In this document: positions 63,707-64,000 of the stretch, in pieces
How the letters are laid out: the number at the start of each line of letters is the position of its first letter
Position numbering within the stretch: position 1 is the first letter of the stretch
DNA from: Bauldia sp.
GTDB taxonomy: Bacteria > Pseudomonadota > Alphaproteobacteria > Rhizobiales > Kaistiaceae
DNA: 64,000 nucleotides
Reading direction: 5' to 3'
Assembly (NCBI GenBank): GCA_037200845.1
Contig: JBBCGQ010000001.1
Location: forward strand, 1,674,001 to 1,738,000
Made by a program: the position numbers and the translations under genes
The notes under the pieces: model-generated
What the model saw: the letters and a program-made list of their open reading frames with translations, nothing else
The model's database searches: none
What the model was told of the DNA's origin: nothing

Positions 63707-64000
63707 ATGTTTGAAATCGGCTGGACCGAACTCGTTTTGATTGCGGTGGTCGCGATCGTCGTCATCGGTCCGAAGGATTTGCCGCGCGCCATGCGCGTCG
63801 TCGGCCAGTGGAGCGGGCGCATGAAGCGCATGGCCCGCGACTTCCAGGGCCAGTTCAACGAGGCGCTGAAGGAAGCCGAGCTCGACGGCATCCAGAAGGA
63901 CCTGCAGGGCCTGTCGAAGATCGACCCGATCGGCCGCGTCCGAAAGGAATTCGCGTCCATCGAGGCGAGCGTGAAGAAGGACCTGTCGCCGCCCGCCGTT
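63707..64000 (+). CDS. tatB: TatB, cut by the window end
   Basis: The first 98 codons are present, without stop. The N-terminal FEIGWTELVLIAVVAIVVIGPKDLP is the TatB signature (Glu after the Phe, GPKDLP hinge). The amphipathic helix VVGQWSGRMKRMARDFQGQF follows. TatB forms the TatBC receptor for twin-arginine signal peptides. tatC would be expected beyond the edge. Confidence 0.93.
   Translation, partial: MFEIGWTELVLIAVVAIVVIGPKDLPRAMRVVGQWSGRMKRMARDFQGQFNEALKEAELDGIQKDLQGLSKIDPIGRVRKEFASIEASVKKDLSPPAV

Overview
The window is a high-GC stretch of an alphaproteobacterial chromosome, most probably from the order Hyphomicrobiales (Rhizobiales). Indicators are the amiC-mrcA-prfB block, a suf operon in the order desulfurase-sufB-C-D-S-T-A, an ExoR-like Sel1-repeat protein, and the right-hand series erpA/dgt/argS/SPOR/nagZ/scpA/scpB/tatA/tatB. 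The genus cannot be read from the sequence. No tRNA, rRNA, CRISPR array, transposase or phage gene was seen; most of the DNA is ordinary chromosomal coding sequence with small accessory insertions.

Layout. 1-582: no convincing gene; a possible leftward promoter and long leader for a gene beyond the left edge, then amiC. 2263-4435: a two-gene surface lipoprotein system (TbpB-like lipoprotein plus a Slam/DUF560 outer-membrane translocator) sitting between amiC and mrcA. 4625-10228: PBP1A, an LprI-like periplasmic protein, a rhodanese, an aldo/keto reductase, and prfB with its programmed +1 frameshift intact. 10332-18212: HxlR regulator divergent from an FMN reductase, M23 peptidase, Bcp peroxiredoxin, a giant AsmA-like protein, tyrS. 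18282-23908: anmK, then a tight lpxD-ACP-ketosynthase trio that looks like a dedicated acyl-chain/lipid A module, then nhaP2.

25511-33370 is an Fe-S assembly operon: paiB, a NifS/IscS-type desulfurase, sufB, a small membrane protein, sufC, sufD, sufS, sufT and sufA, mostly with stop/start overlaps. 33387-43498 is a mixture of a membrane methyltransferase, a TfoX-like protein, an RhlE-type helicase, parE, an acetyltransferase/epimerase pair, secreted proteins, a LuxR-type regulator and a YfcG-type glutathione transferase. 44366-47036 is ilvD overlapping an exoR homologue. 47340-51924 carries xthA, OsmC, amn, a VOC protein with a histone H1-like tail, and erpA. In 52138-64000 the dgt-argS neighbourhood is broken by a leftward FIST/PAS-GGDEF-EAL sensory pair; argS, SPOR, nagZ, scpAB and tatAB follow, with tatB cut by the window end.

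Three families of intergenic palindromic repeats (three large paired elements of family A, several copies of family B, and one element bounded by perfect 24-bp inverted arms) fill most non-coding gaps on the right half. The most interesting systems are the Slam/surface-lipoprotein pair, the lpxD-ACP-ketosynthase trio and the FIST/c-di-GMP pair.
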